A stretch of DNA of 64,000 bases from Streptomyces sp. WMMB303. GTDB taxonomy: Bacteria; Actinomycetota; Actinomycetes; Streptomycetales; Streptomycetaceae. Each line of letters starts with the position of its first letter. The stretch's first letter is position 1. The DNA is taken from NCBI RefSeq assembly GCF_029351045.1, contig NZ_JARKIN010000001.1:1760001-1824000 (forward strand), written 5' to 3'. Shown piece by piece: positions 24,935-33,404 of the stretch. Both the position numbers and the translations under genes were made by a program. The notes below the pieces were generated by a model that ran no database searches, was not told the DNA's origin, and was given only the letters and a program-made list of their open reading frames with translations.

Positions 24935-25648
24935 ATGGGAGAAACCACCGTTCCGATCCTGCCCTGCCGGACCCTCCAGCCCGTCCTCGACTTCTACACG
25001 CCCCTCGGCTTCGAGGTGACCTTCCTGCAGCGGCGCCCCAACCCCTACGCGGTCGTCCAGCGCGGCGGCATACACCTGCACTTCTTCGGCATGAAGGACT
25101 ACGAGCCGACCGCGTCGTACAGCACCTGCTGCATCCGGACCGACGATGTCGACGCCCTGCACGCGGCCTTCCGGACCGGGCTCAGAGCGGCCTACGGGCG
25201 CGTCCCCGTCCGCGGACTGCCCCGCATCGGACCGCTCAAGGACACCTCGTACGGCGCCCGGCAGTTCCTGATGACCGACCCCGGCGGCAACTGCCTGCGC
25301 ATCGCCCAGCCGAAAGACGACGCCCCGCGGCACCGGCCGGCGCCGCGGGGCACCTTCCCCCGCGCCCTGCACCACGCCGCCCTCCTCGCCGACTCCAAGG
25401 AGGACCTGCCCGGCGCCGCGCGGATCATCGACCGCGCACTCGGAATCCGGGACGAGCAACCCGCGCCCACGGAGCTGCTGCGCCTGCTGGTACTGCGCGC
25501 GGACCTCGCGCAGCGCAGCGGAGACACGGAAACCTCGCGCCGGGTGCAGGCCGAGGCCGAGAAGGCCGCCGGTCGGCTGACGGCCGGGGAACGGGAGGCA
25601 GTGCGCGACGACCTCAGACGGCTCGCGACGCTGCGGGACGGGATGTGA
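24935..25648 (+). CDS. VOC (glyoxalase/bleomycin-resistance) family protein
   Basis: Residues 1-130 form a VOC fold like bleomycin-binding proteins (VPILPCRTLQPVLDFYTPLG, HLHFFGM, then FLMTDPGGNCLRI), followed by about 100 residues of charged helix, TPR-like in character (RRVQAEAEKAAGRL). Such proteins sequester or modify metal-bound drugs. The N-terminal half lacks a full set of metal ligands, fitting a binding rather than an enzymatic role. It is divergent from an EmrB-type exporter, so the pair may form a resistance unit. Confidence 0.82.
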   Translation: MGETTVPILPCRTLQPVLDFYTPLGFEVTFLQRRPNPYAVVQRGGIHLHFFGMKDYEPTASYSTCCIRTDDVDALHAAFRTGLRAAYGRVPVRGLPRIGPLKDTSYGARQFLMTDPGGNCLRIAQPKDDAPRHRPAPRGTFPRALHHAALLADSKEDLPGAARIIDRALGIRDEQPAPTELLRLLVLRADLAQRSGDTETSRRVQAEAEKAAGRLTAGEREAVRDDLRRLATLRDGM

Positions 25649-25761
25649 GCATCGGGCCGGACCCGGGCCCGGGCCCCGGACCACGAGGCCCGACGGACTC
25701 GACAAACCCGACGGGCCCGGGCGGGGGCGGAGCTGAGCGGTCGGCGTCAGCGCGCGAGAGC

Positions 25762-25784
25762 GACCGGCATCAGCGGTGCCGGTC
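25762..25784. terminator. hairpin at the VOC/lipoprotein convergent junction
   Basis: GACCGGCA and its perfect complement with a 7-base loop; the right arm lies within the last codons of the lipoprotein gene on the other strand. Confidence 0.55.
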
Positions 25785-26483
25785 GACCGCCGGACCGCGG
25801 TCCGGCGCCCGGCCGCGGGCCTGGCCCGCGAGCCGGGTGGCCAGCTCCGTCACCTGCTCCTCGGAGAGCCGGGTGCGGTGCTCGCCGATACTGAGGACGA
25901 GGGCGACATCGCCCTCCCCGGTGACCGGCAACCGCACCGCGGCGACGTTCCCGCTGGAGGCGAGCAGGGCCTCGCCCCGCTTCGCGCGCTGCGCCCGGCC
26001 CGCGTAGTCGAGCAGGTCGTCCATGGGGATGCCCGCGTCGTGCTGGATCTGCGGAAGCAGCACGCTGACGGCGTACCCCTTGGCGACACCGACGGTGAAG
26101 AGGCGCACCTGCTCCTCGCCGAGGCGGTAGCCGCAGTCCACCAGCGCACCGTCCGACTGCGCCAGCGGCGAGTCGGCGCCGTCGGGCAGCTCGCCCTCGA
26201 CGGAGCCGTCCTCGACACCGCCGTGCACGCCCGCGGCCCGCGCCGCAGCGGCCACATCGTAGGGGACGGGACAGCGGGATCCCGGCTCGGCGGCCATCCG
26301 CCCGACGGCGGCGACACTCAGCGGCGCGGACGCGGACCGCTCACCCCGGCCGTCACCGCGGTTGTCACCGCCGCCGTCGTCACGCCCGCCGCCGTCCTCA
26401 CCCAGGCCGGAGCAGCTCGCGAGCACAGCGGCGATCACCACGGCGACCGTCAGGCCCCCGCCGGGGATCCGCCACCTGCCCAC
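25770..26483 (-). CDS. lipoprotein of unknown function
   Basis: The leader VAVVIAAVLASCSG carries a lipobox, followed by a Gly/Asp-rich linker and a globular domain of about 170 residues with two Cys (SRCPVPYD, VDCGYRL) that resembles actinomycete DUF3558-type lipoproteins in general layout, without a confident match. The GTG at 26483 follows GAGGAG, which itself overlaps the stop of the F420 reductase gene (26497), so the two genes form an operon; a GTG at 26519 inside the reductase gene is an alternative. Function unknown. Confidence 0.72.
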   Translation of the reverse strand: MGRWRIPGGGLTVAVVIAAVLASCSGLGEDGGGRDDGGGDNRGDGRGERSASAPLSVAAVGRMAAEPGSRCPVPYDVAAAARAAGVHGGVEDGSVEGELPDGADSPLAQSDGALVDCGYRLGEEQVRLFTVGVAKGYAVSVLLPQIQHDAGIPMDDLLDYAGRAQRAKRGEALLASSGNVAAVRLPVTGEGDVALVLSIGEHRTRLSEEQVTELATRLAGQARGRAPDRGPAVDRHR

Positions 26484-26496
26484 CCCGCTGCGCTCC

Positions 26497-27210
26497 TCAG
26501 ATGTCGGTGAGCCGGACACCCGCGTGCGCCTTGTAGCGCCGGTTGACGGAAATGAGGTTGGCCACCAGGGACTCCACCTGGTGCGCGTTGCGCAGCCGCC
26601 CGGCGAACACCCCGCGCATCCCGGGGATCCGCGAGGCCAGCGCCTGCACGATCTCGCAGTCCGCCCGCACCTCGCCCAGCACCATCACATCGGTCTCGAT
26701 CTCCTCGACCTCCGGGTCGGAGAGCAGCACGGCGGACAGATGGTGGAACGCGGCCGTCACCCGCGACTCCGGCAGCAGCGCGGCCGCCTGCTGGGCGGCG
26801 CTGCCCTCCTCCGGCACCAGCGCGTAGGCGCCCTTCTTGTCGAACCCGAGCGGGTTGACACAGTCCACCACGAGCTTGCCGGTCAGCTCCTCGCGCAGCG
26901 ACTCGACCGTCTTGGCGTGCCCCTCCCACGGGACGGCGACGATGACGATGTCGGACTCCCGGGCGCAGGCGGCGTTGTCCGCGCCGCGCACCCCGTGCCC
27001 GATCTCGTCGGCGGCCTGCTGCGCCCGCTCGGCGGCCCGCGACCCGATGATGACGGCCAGCCCGCTCCGCGCGAGCCGGTACGCCAGCCCGCGCCCCTGG
27101 TCCCCGGTGCCCCCGAGCACCCCCACCGTCATCCCGGACACGTCGGGCAGCTCCCAGGGATCCTTCTTGGGCGCGGCGGCTTTGGCATCGGACGAGGCAG
27201 CAGAAGTCAT
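26497..27210 (-). CDS. npdG: F420-dependent NADP+ reductase
   Basis: The Rossmann motif GVLGGTGDQGRGLA followed by IIGSR, the DIVIVAVPWEGH segment, VVDCVNPL and the late FAGRLRNAHQVESL are those of F420:NADP oxidoreductase (Fno/NpdG), which transfers hydride between NADPH and the deazaflavin F420. 237 residues with a short charged N-terminal extension. AGGA lies nine bases before the ATG at 27210. It shares an operon with the downstream lipoprotein. No F420 biosynthesis or F420-dependent enzyme gene lies in the window. Confidence 0.93.
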   Translation of the reverse strand: MTSAASSDAKAAAPKKDPWELPDVSGMTVGVLGGTGDQGRGLAYRLARSGLAVIIGSRAAERAQQAADEIGHGVRGADNAACARESDIVIVAVPWEGHAKTVESLREELTGKLVVDCVNPLGFDKKGAYALVPEEGSAAQQAAALLPESRVTAAFHHLSAVLLSDPEVEEIETDVMVLGEVRADCEIVQALASRIPGMRGVFAGRLRNAHQVESLVANLISVNRRYKAHAGVRLTDI

Positions 27211-27345
27211 ACGGCGCATCCTGCCATCGCTCGCCGAGGGCTACGCGGCGACCACCTCGTGAGGGTGATCACGTCGCCGCCACCCGACGTGAAGATGATC
27301 ACTCCCTCATCGAGCGCATTCCAGACACCGGAAACAAGTAGCCGA

Positions 27346-27975
27346 TCACCCACCTTGGCAAGGCAGCTTCTTCTCGATCTGAACTGCGGCAACCTGAGCG
27401 AGCTCTCCGAATACCTTGTGGGCTCGATCGGGGTCGTCGTTGAGCGGTGTGTCGTTCGCATAGATGTCAACGAGGAACCTGGTGACCGATCTTTCGGGGC
27501 TCTTCTTGGCCCGCACACAGTTAATTGCCGCAACAGCACCGGAGGACCAAGTCACTACGTCATAACGACCGAGATATTTTCTCGAATCAGCTTGGGAGTC
27601 GTGCTCTTCGATCAGCTCGCCCGGAGTGCTCGACTCAATGGAATCATTCCGTCTCGCCCATCTCCCCATCACGTACACCGTAACGTCGCCGTCCACGAAG
27701 TAATTACAGCCTTGCGAGTCTTTCGGATTCCCCCACTTCCAGTGCTGATCCTCCTCAACTTCCTTGCCGGGACCGAAGAGTGGAGCATAGTACCGCTTGG
27801 GAACATCAAGTTCGCAGAGTTTCCTCGGAATCACGTAATCCCGCTCGGGAGACACACCACAGGAAGAGCTGAGCAAAAGCGCAACGGATACCCACAGAAG
27901 AGTGCGAACAGTTACACTTCCCTCACCTCGACACCGCTCATGACGGATGATACCGCTACGAAGCCGGGCTGACAT
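27346..27975 (-). CDS. lipoprotein of WXG module 1
   Basis: After about 27 polar residues a hydrophobic stretch ends in a lipobox (LLLSSSCG). The mature part matches the lipoprotein at 44983-45522: DYVIPRKLCEL against EYAVPEKFCGI, a conserved PLF/PLL, then GCNYFVDG against SCGMNVVDG, and two later Cys, so four Cys besides the lipid anchor. The start (ATG 27975 or 27981) overlaps the end of the large gene, implying coupling. Base composition is far lower in G+C than the window (29 of 60 at 27541-27600). An immunity-like role is conceivable from the position, not shown. The downstream 135 bases to npdG hold nothing recognisable. Confidence 0.75.
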   Translation of the reverse strand: MSARLRSGIIRHERCRGEGSVTVRTLLWVSVALLLSSSCGVSPERDYVIPRKLCELDVPKRYYAPLFGPGKEVEEDQHWKWGNPKDSQGCNYFVDGDVTVYVMGRWARRNDSIESSTPGELIEEHDSQADSRKYLGRYDVVTWSSGAVAAINCVRAKKSPERSVTRFLVDIYANDTPLNDDPDRAHKVFGELAQVAAVQIEKKLPCQGG

Positions 27976-30370
27976 TTCCATGGGACCCAGCGGTGTGCGA
28001 GCCATCGTTGAACCAAATGAGAGACCCCTTCCGGGCGCCATCCTTGACTCCTTCCAGGATTTCCTCATCCAACTCTTTCTCTTTACCGAACCTCTCAGCC
28101 CAATCTCGGGAAAAATCGACAACATTCTTACGAGAATTCGCGTATTCGTACCTACCTTCATCCTCTGCATTGTCGGCGATTTGCGGAATATCTTTTTTGA
28201 TCAACTTCATAATCGCAGTATTAGCGTCTTCCTGCGCCCAGCCCGTCGGCGTAGCTATATGCGCTTCGGGGCCCTGCTTAGGAAGGATGCTTCCCGTACC
28301 GACGCCGATGAACCTGTTGGCCCATTTATTCACCTTATCGGCACGCTCATTGAAATCCCTGGCACTACTGACTTTGTCCTCGTAAAGCGCATCCGCCTTG
28401 GCTTCACTGAGAGCGCCTGAAACATGTGCCCCGCCTGCTACCGCGTCATCTGCCAGACTTTGTGCGTCACTCCTGTCGGTCCCCGGTCCCATATCGTTGA
28501 TCACATCATGGAGATGTTCGAGGGTGTAATTTTGCTGTGAAGCCTGGATAACGGCGTAGGCATGGGGATCGCGCCCCAATTTGTTCAAGAACCCTTCAAG
28601 GGCCCCGCTGTCGAAATTCGCACCTGCACCCTTCGCCTGATATTCGTCATCTCCCGTCACATTCCGTTGCACATCTGCCGGGTAGTCGGCGATCAGCTCG
28701 CCGAGCATGCCTCTCATGCCGGCGAGATCTCCCTTCTTGTCTTTGCTCTCGGTGAGCGGATGCGTCTCGTCTCCATCCACCGGTTTACCGAGGACGCGAA
28801 CTGTCTCCTCCATCACACCGGCGTTCGCCTCCGAGTGGGTGGGGGGCTTCATCGGTGACGGGTCATCCGGAAGCCGCCCGGTCGCCCCGGCTCGCAACGC
28901 GGCCTCGAGGCCTTCCCGGGCGTGTTTGTCGAGCACGTCGTTACTGTGGTAGACGTCCGTGTCCACAATCTTCCAGTCCCGGTCCTTGAGCAGGTATTTC
29001 AGGCGGTCATTCTTCTCGGCATGATCGTCGGTCAGGTCCGGGTCCGAAGCCGGATCCAAATATGCCGCCGCAGTCTCGGGATGCCTGGACATGATTTTCA
29101 GCAGCCCGTCGTAGGGGTCGTTCTCGAAGCGTCTTCCGGCCATTTCACCCACCCTGCCGGCATCCGAGGTCTTCTTTCCGAAGCCGCCGTGATCCCAGAC
29201 ATTGGGATCCTTATCTTCTGCTTCGCGGATATCGTCACCCAGATCGTGAAGCATTTGCGGAGAGTATCCGTGACCATGCTTCATGAGCGTGACGAGACTC
29301 TGATATCCGCGGCCGGTGGTCCAAGTGCTGTTGACACCGCCGCCCTCTTGCAGTTTGTACTTCCACTCCTCTGCCCCAGCCTTGCGCATCCGGCTTCGCC
29401 AGTCGCCGTAGAAGTCACCGTCCTTGCTGTGCAGCCACTCACGGTACTTCTTGGCGTACTGCTGGGTGCCGAGCTCTATTTTCTTACCGTGACCGTCCCG
29501 GAAGTCCGGGACCTTGGTGGCCGTGGCCAAGGAATTCGCAAACGACTTCTCCATACCCAGGTACTGGTCTTGGTGTCCCTTGTCGGTGCGATAGGCGAGC
29601 GCATTCAGCTGATTCGTTGCTCTGATCAGTCCATTCGGTCCGAGGGTGTCAAGCATGGTGCGAGTGAAATACTCGTCGTCGGAGTTTTCGCGGAGCATCA
29701 CAGCGAGCTCATGCCGCTCCTTAGCGCTGAGGGAACCGCCCTTCTTCATGAAGTCCAGGCGACTGGCCAAATCGGCCGATCGTTTGGCCGCGTACTTCTC
29801 GACATCGCCGACGGCTTTCCCGTTGAAGCCGCCCGACTCCCCCTTACCGTCCTTGTCCCGCGCCGCGGCCTTGAGTGCCTTCATGTTGTCGTAGTCGACA
29901 TCGTCGACGTGCTTGACGGCCTTCTGGATCCGGTGGTTCCACTTGGTCTCCTCGCCTGCACGGCCAGGATCGCGAAGCGCGCTCTGCGCTTCTTCCTCAG
30001 TCATTTCGCTGGTGTCGAGATTGCACTTGCCGTACGCGTCGACCTTCATGCCACCGTCTTTGACGGCCTGGTCACGGACCTTCTTCAGGTGCTCCCGGGC
30101 CTCGGTCAGCCGACTGTGCGAATCGTCCAGCAAATCGGCAATCTTCTTCGCCTGGTGCTTCGCCGCGGAGAGTTCGTGGAGAGTTGGTCTCGACGACTTC
30201 CAGAAAGCGTCCGCAGCCTCGCCTGACCACCCTTTCAGCTTGCCGCGCACGTGATCACGGTAGTTGTCCCGCAGCGTGCCGCAACGCTTCCCCATCGCAC
30301 GCCAGTTCTTGGCCGTCTCGCTCAGAGCGGAAAAATCCGCGTTCATGACGTCGTGGTACGTCAGCTCCAT
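27956..30370 (-). CDS. large WXG-motif protein, module 1 (putative type VII substrate)
   Basis: The first ~115 residues are helical and contain the WXG turn (GWSGEAADAFW, Trp48-Gly50) found in ESX/type VII secreted proteins. The remaining ~690 residues have no recognised enzyme motif but resemble the protein at 45519-47684 and, as far as I recall, the DUF6571 group of actinomycetes. A semi-hydrophobic patch (FIGVGTGSILP, near 710) precedes a hydrophilic C-terminus. The last ~100 codons are strikingly A+T-rich (26 of 60 G+C at 28141-28200), suggesting that the tail was exchanged. The gene follows the small partner by 13 bases. Toxin-like function is only an inference. Confidence 0.78.
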   Translation of the reverse strand: MELTYHDVMNADFSALSETAKNWRAMGKRCGTLRDNYRDHVRGKLKGWSGEAADAFWKSSRPTLHELSAAKHQAKKIADLLDDSHSRLTEAREHLKKVRDQAVKDGGMKVDAYGKCNLDTSEMTEEEAQSALRDPGRAGEETKWNHRIQKAVKHVDDVDYDNMKALKAAARDKDGKGESGGFNGKAVGDVEKYAAKRSADLASRLDFMKKGGSLSAKERHELAVMLRENSDDEYFTRTMLDTLGPNGLIRATNQLNALAYRTDKGHQDQYLGMEKSFANSLATATKVPDFRDGHGKKIELGTQQYAKKYREWLHSKDGDFYGDWRSRMRKAGAEEWKYKLQEGGGVNSTWTTGRGYQSLVTLMKHGHGYSPQMLHDLGDDIREAEDKDPNVWDHGGFGKKTSDAGRVGEMAGRRFENDPYDGLLKIMSRHPETAAAYLDPASDPDLTDDHAEKNDRLKYLLKDRDWKIVDTDVYHSNDVLDKHAREGLEAALRAGATGRLPDDPSPMKPPTHSEANAGVMEETVRVLGKPVDGDETHPLTESKDKKGDLAGMRGMLGELIADYPADVQRNVTGDDEYQAKGAGANFDSGALEGFLNKLGRDPHAYAVIQASQQNYTLEHLHDVINDMGPGTDRSDAQSLADDAVAGGAHVSGALSEAKADALYEDKVSSARDFNERADKVNKWANRFIGVGTGSILPKQGPEAHIATPTGWAQEDANTAIMKLIKKDIPQIADNAEDEGRYEYANSRKNVVDFSRDWAERFGKEKELDEEILEGVKDGARKGSLIWFNDGSHTAGSHGNVSPAS

Positions 30371-30383
30371 GAAAGCCCCACCC

Positions 30384-30827
30384 TCACAGGTCGTCGAGGC
30401 GGCTTCCGCCGTCCGGGGACGCCACGCTGCCGAAACCACGGACGCGGTCGATCTCTTGATTCTGGAAGACGGTCTTCGTCGCGTTGAGGGCGTGCATCTC
30501 GCTGCGCAGTCGAGTCGCGGCCTTCTTCGCCGCCTCGTCCCAGCGCTCCAGGCAGAAGTCGAGCCCCTTCCGGGTGTCCCAGCCCCGCAGCACTCCAGGC
30601 GTGGTGTTGCTGCTCCCGAACACGTCCGTGGACGCCGTCACCGCCTGTCCACCCTCACGGACCACGGCCGGGCCCAAGTTCGTCTCGATATACTGAGCGG
30701 CCGCGCGTTTGTCGGCCGGGGTTACGGCCAGATCAGCACGGCCCGATCCCTCTTGATGGCCCGGCGCTCCGTCAAGTCTCATGCGGGCCGACTCACTGGT
30801 GTGCCCCCACTGCTCCTCCAAGGACAA
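30384..30827 (-). CDS. small helical partner protein, module 1
   Basis: The 147-residue product is mostly helical, with a C-terminal stretch CLERWDEAAKKAATRLRSEM that parallels LNEAWESKLKTLKDACGQL in the small protein of module 2. It probably pairs with the large WXG protein encoded 13 bases downstream, as small Esx-type partners do. The TTG at 30827 has GGGGGA six bases upstream; ATG 30782 is a poorer alternative. No signal peptide or membrane helix. Confidence 0.68.
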   Translation of the reverse strand: MSLEEQWGHTSESARMRLDGAPGHQEGSGRADLAVTPADKRAAAQYIETNLGPAVVREGGQAVTASTDVFGSSNTTPGVLRGWDTRKGLDFCLERWDEAAKKAATRLRSEMHALNATKTVFQNQEIDRVRGFGSVASPDGGSRLDDL

Positions 30828-30999
30828 CGTATTCCCCCCTGCTGGTCAGTGCACTCGATCCCCCGTTGCCCGGCGCTCCGCAGCCATCCGCGAATGTGCG
30901 CACCGTGACGAAGCGAGCACTCTACCGGCCTGTTCGTCCGCCGGGTCAACCGCACCGGCGGTCGGGCCGATTCCGAGCAGCACCGGTACCGGGGGGTGC

Positions 31000-31812
31000 T
31001 CATCTTCGCTGGCGGGCTGCCTCGTAGAGGGCTGCCGTTGCCGCGCCGGCGGCGTTGAGGGACGAGGCGGCGCCGTGCATGGGGATGTGGACGGTGCGGT
31101 CGCAGCGCTGTCGCCAGGTGGCGCTGAGGCCGGTGGTCTCGTTGCCGACCAGGAGGAGGAGCGGGCCGGTCAGGTCGGTGTCGAAGAGTGGGGTCTCGCC
31201 GTGTTCGTCGGTTCCGACGACGGTGACGCCGCGGCCGGCGAGCCAGTCGTCCACCTGGCGCGGGGAGGCGACGCGGACGGCGGGCAGGGAGAAGAGGGAG
31301 CCGGTGCTGGCGCGGACGGACTTGGGGTCGTAGACGTCGGCGGCGTGGCCGCTGACGACGAGCCCGTGCGCGCCGAAGGCGTCCGCGGCACGGATGAGGG
31401 TTCCGATGTTGCCGGGGCTGGTGGGACGGTCGAAGAGGACGCCGAGGAAGTCGGGGCCGACGGGGATGCGGGACAGGTCGTCCTGCGGCAGTCCGGCGAC
31501 GGCGACGAGTTCGGCGTCGCCCTCCTCGCGCTCGCTGAGTTCGGCCAGCAGTTCGGGGGCCACGGCGACGCGCTCGCCGGGGACGGGCGAGTCGAGGAGG
31601 TCGTGCGCCCACTTGGACAGCCTGCGGCCCTCGGCGTAGAGCAGGGCGCTGATCGGCCAGTCGGCTTCCAGCGCCAGGGAGATCGGTCGGACCCCCTGGA
31701 CCAGGAACTCCCCCGCGCGCTGCCGCTTGGTGCGGTTCGTCAGCAGGGACTGCCACTGCTGGAAGCGTGCGTTGCGAGTGGTGACCCGGGTACGCCGGTG
31801 GACGGTGCGCAT
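31000..31812 (-). CDS. SpoU/TrmH-family RNA 2'-O-methyltransferase
   Basis: The three SPOUT motifs are clear: motif 1 RPTSPGNIGTLIRAADAFG, motif 2 LLLLVGNETTGLS and motif 3 IPMHGAASSLNAAGAATAAL, which form the knotted S-adenosylmethionine site. An N-terminal substrate-binding domain (about 1-110) is present, 270 residues in all. It methylates a ribose in tRNA or rRNA; the exact site cannot be read. TATTCT lies seven bases before the ATG on the minus strand, so the mRNA may be leaderless. No link with its neighbours is apparent. Confidence 0.9.
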   Translation of the reverse strand: MRTVHRRTRVTTRNARFQQWQSLLTNRTKRQRAGEFLVQGVRPISLALEADWPISALLYAEGRRLSKWAHDLLDSPVPGERVAVAPELLAELSEREEGDAELVAVAGLPQDDLSRIPVGPDFLGVLFDRPTSPGNIGTLIRAADAFGAHGLVVSGHAADVYDPKSVRASTGSLFSLPAVRVASPRQVDDWLAGRGVTVVGTDEHGETPLFDTDLTGPLLLLVGNETTGLSATWRQRCDRTVHIPMHGAASSLNAAGAATAALYEAARQRR

Positions 31813-32203
31813 CCCGCCGAGAATATCGGGTGCCGGGGCGGCCCTCGGGTTCTCGTCGGCTTCCCCGCGGCTTCCGGCGGCGCCGCGCGGGACCGCACGC
31901 GGTGGCCCGGGGACGGCACGCCACCCTCCGGAAGCGCCTCACAAGGAGGCAGGGCTGTGCCGTTTCATCGACAGGCGGTGCACCATGTGGAGATCTTGAG
32001 ACGAGTGGCGCCTCAAGTGGCGGGCACCTGCGGCGACGTGTTTCTCTTTCTGGGCAGTCGGGCGGAACCAGCGCTACCGGTTCGTGTTCGCCCGGTTTTC
32101 CGGGTGTGCCCAACGCCCGGCTGATGAGCGCCCCGATCGGCATTTTCCGCCGCCCGGGGCGAGTCCCCCTCATAACCCGAAAGCAATGAAGGGAAGCGCA
32201 TTC
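31813..32203 (+). promoter_or_regulatory. promoter and leader region of the peptide export operon
   Basis: No gene is supported in these 391 bases. They hold an inverted repeat CTTGAG-N11-CTCAAG (31995-32017), a possible operator, and a leader hairpin with 7-bp arms CGCCCCG/CGGGGCG (32129-32161) ending about 40 bases before the precursor start. An ATG at 32186 is in frame with the precursor and would add six residues. Confidence 0.45.
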
Positions 32204-32398
32204 ATGCGTCACCAGATCGAGACCGCCGAGCTTGCCGACGCCGAGCTGGACGCCGTCTCCGGCGGCCTGCTGAACGAGACCCTCGGTTCGGTCGGCGGCA
32301 CCGTCGACGGCGTCGAGGGCCTGGTCGGCAACACCGTCAACGGTGTGAGCACCAACGGCCTCCCGAGCGTCGGCGTCTCCCTCGGCGCTCAGTCCTGA
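32204..32398 (+). CDS. double-glycine leader peptide precursor, Cys-free Gly/Val-rich core
   Basis: The 64-residue product has an acidic leader ending ELADAELDAVSGG (21 residues), the cleavage signal read by C39-peptidase transporters, and a 43-residue core built from Gly, Val, Asn, Thr and Leu with near-repeats (GTVDGV, GNTVNGV). It has no Cys and few charges, so it cannot be a lanthipeptide or disulfide bacteriocin. The dedicated exporters follow after a terminator hairpin. The ATG at 32204 follows a purine-rich GAAGGGAAG. Likely an exported bacteriocin, signal or surface-active/assembling peptide; which one cannot be told. Confidence 0.85.
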   Translation: MRHQIETAELADAELDAVSGGLLNETLGSVGGTVDGVEGLVGNTVNGVSTNGLPSVGVSLGAQS

Positions 32399-32487
32399 CC
32401 TCTCGGCCAGGAGACAGGTGTCCTTGACCGACACCTTTCCCGCGTCATCCCGGAAGTGTTCCCAATTCCTCTGACGTGGGGCCATGT

Positions 32488-32518
32488 ATAAGCCCCGGAA
32501 CCTCGTTCCGGGGCTTAT
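32488..32518 (+). terminator. strong hairpin between precursor and exporter genes
   Basis: A perfect 14-bp stem (ATAAGCCCCGGAAC and its complement) with a CTC loop. It probably lets the short precursor message accumulate while limited read-through feeds the exporter genes. Confidence 0.8.
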
Positions 32519-32597
32519 GCGCACGTTCACGTGCCGCTTTTGACACCCCGGTGAACGATCGCGGAAGAAACGTGAAGGCAAGGTAAGGAAAGGTGCC

Positions 32598-33404
32598 GTG
32601 GAGTTCCGCAAGAAGGCGCTTGCCAAGTTGCAGTCGCCCGAAGAACTCGACGTTCCGGTGCGTTTCGCACGGCCGCAGGGCCTGCTCGTCCTCGTCGTCA
32701 CACTCGTGGTGATGGCGGCGGGCTGCGTGTGGGCCGTCACCGGAACCGTCTCGTCCAAGCTCACCGCACCCGGCGTCCTGACCCGGGCCGAGGGCAGCTA
32801 CCTGCTGCAGAGCCCCGTCTCCGGCCAGGTGACCGCCGTGCACGCGGAGGCCGGGCAGCAAGTGGACAAGGGCGCGCCGGTGGTGAGCGTGCACACGGCC
32901 GACGGCGTGCGCGCCGTCCGCGCGGTGGCCCGTGGCCGGGTCACGTCCCTGGCGGCCGAGACCGGTGCCGTGGTGACCACGGGCGCGGACGTGGCGACCG
33001 TCGAGCGCGTCGAGGGGCCGGACGATCCGCTGGTGGCGATGGTCTACGTGCCCGCCGACAAGGGCACGACCGTGCGGGTGGGCGCCACGGTGGACCTGAC
33101 GGTGGGCTCCGTGTCCGCCGACCGGTACGGCCTGCTGCGCGGCACGGTGCGGGCCGTGGGCCGGACTCCGCAGAGCGAGGAGCAGATCAGCGGCTTCCTG
33201 GGGGACGAGGAGCTGGCGCGCAGCTTCACCCGCGGGGGCCGCCCGCTGGCTGTCCAGGTGCGGCTGGACCGCTCCGCGTCGACGGCTTCGGGATACGTCT
33301 GGTCCCGGGGCGGGGGTCCCGAGTCGGCGCCCGAGTCCGCCACGCCGGTGCGTGGAGCCGTCCACCTCGCGGCGCAGCGGCCCGTCGACTGGCTGCTGCC
33401 GTGA
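32598..33404 (+). CDS. HlyD-like membrane fusion protein of a NHLM-type exporter
   Basis: One membrane helix (LLVLVVTLVVMAAGCVWAVTG, about 30-50) is followed by a biotinyl-lipoyl-like hairpin (LLQSPVSGQVTAVHAEAGQQV) and a beta-barrel domain, in 268 residues. This matches the short HlyD family proteins of NHLM bacteriocin systems, which link the two ABC transporters to the outside. GTG 32598 follows AAGGAAAGG. Its stop overlaps the start of the peptidase transporter gene (GTGA). Confidence 0.85.
   Translation: MEFRKKALAKLQSPEELDVPVRFARPQGLLVLVVTLVVMAAGCVWAVTGTVSSKLTAPGVLTRAEGSYLLQSPVSGQVTAVHAEAGQQVDKGAPVVSVHTADGVRAVRAVARGRVTSLAAETGAVVTTGADVATVERVEGPDDPLVAMVYVPADKGTTVRVGATVDLTVGSVSADRYGLLRGTVRAVGRTPQSEEQISGFLGDEELARSFTRGGRPLAVQVRLDRSASTASGYVWSRGGGPESAPESATPVRGAVHLAAQRPVDWLLP

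Noticed and set aside
31995..32017. CTTGAG-N11-CTCAAG as a terminator of the SpoU gene
   Set aside because: The SpoU gene is transcribed away from it; the repeat is more likely an operator of the downstream peptide operon.
32064..32090. GGAACC followed 15 bases later by GTGTTC, resembling an ECF sigma promoter before the peptide precursor
   Set aside because: The -10 part does not fit SigE-type consensus well and no ECF or anti-sigma gene is nearby, so it was not annotated.
32204..32398. Lanthipeptide precursor
   Set aside because: The leader looks like class II lanthipeptide leaders, but the core has no Cys and no LanM-like gene is present.
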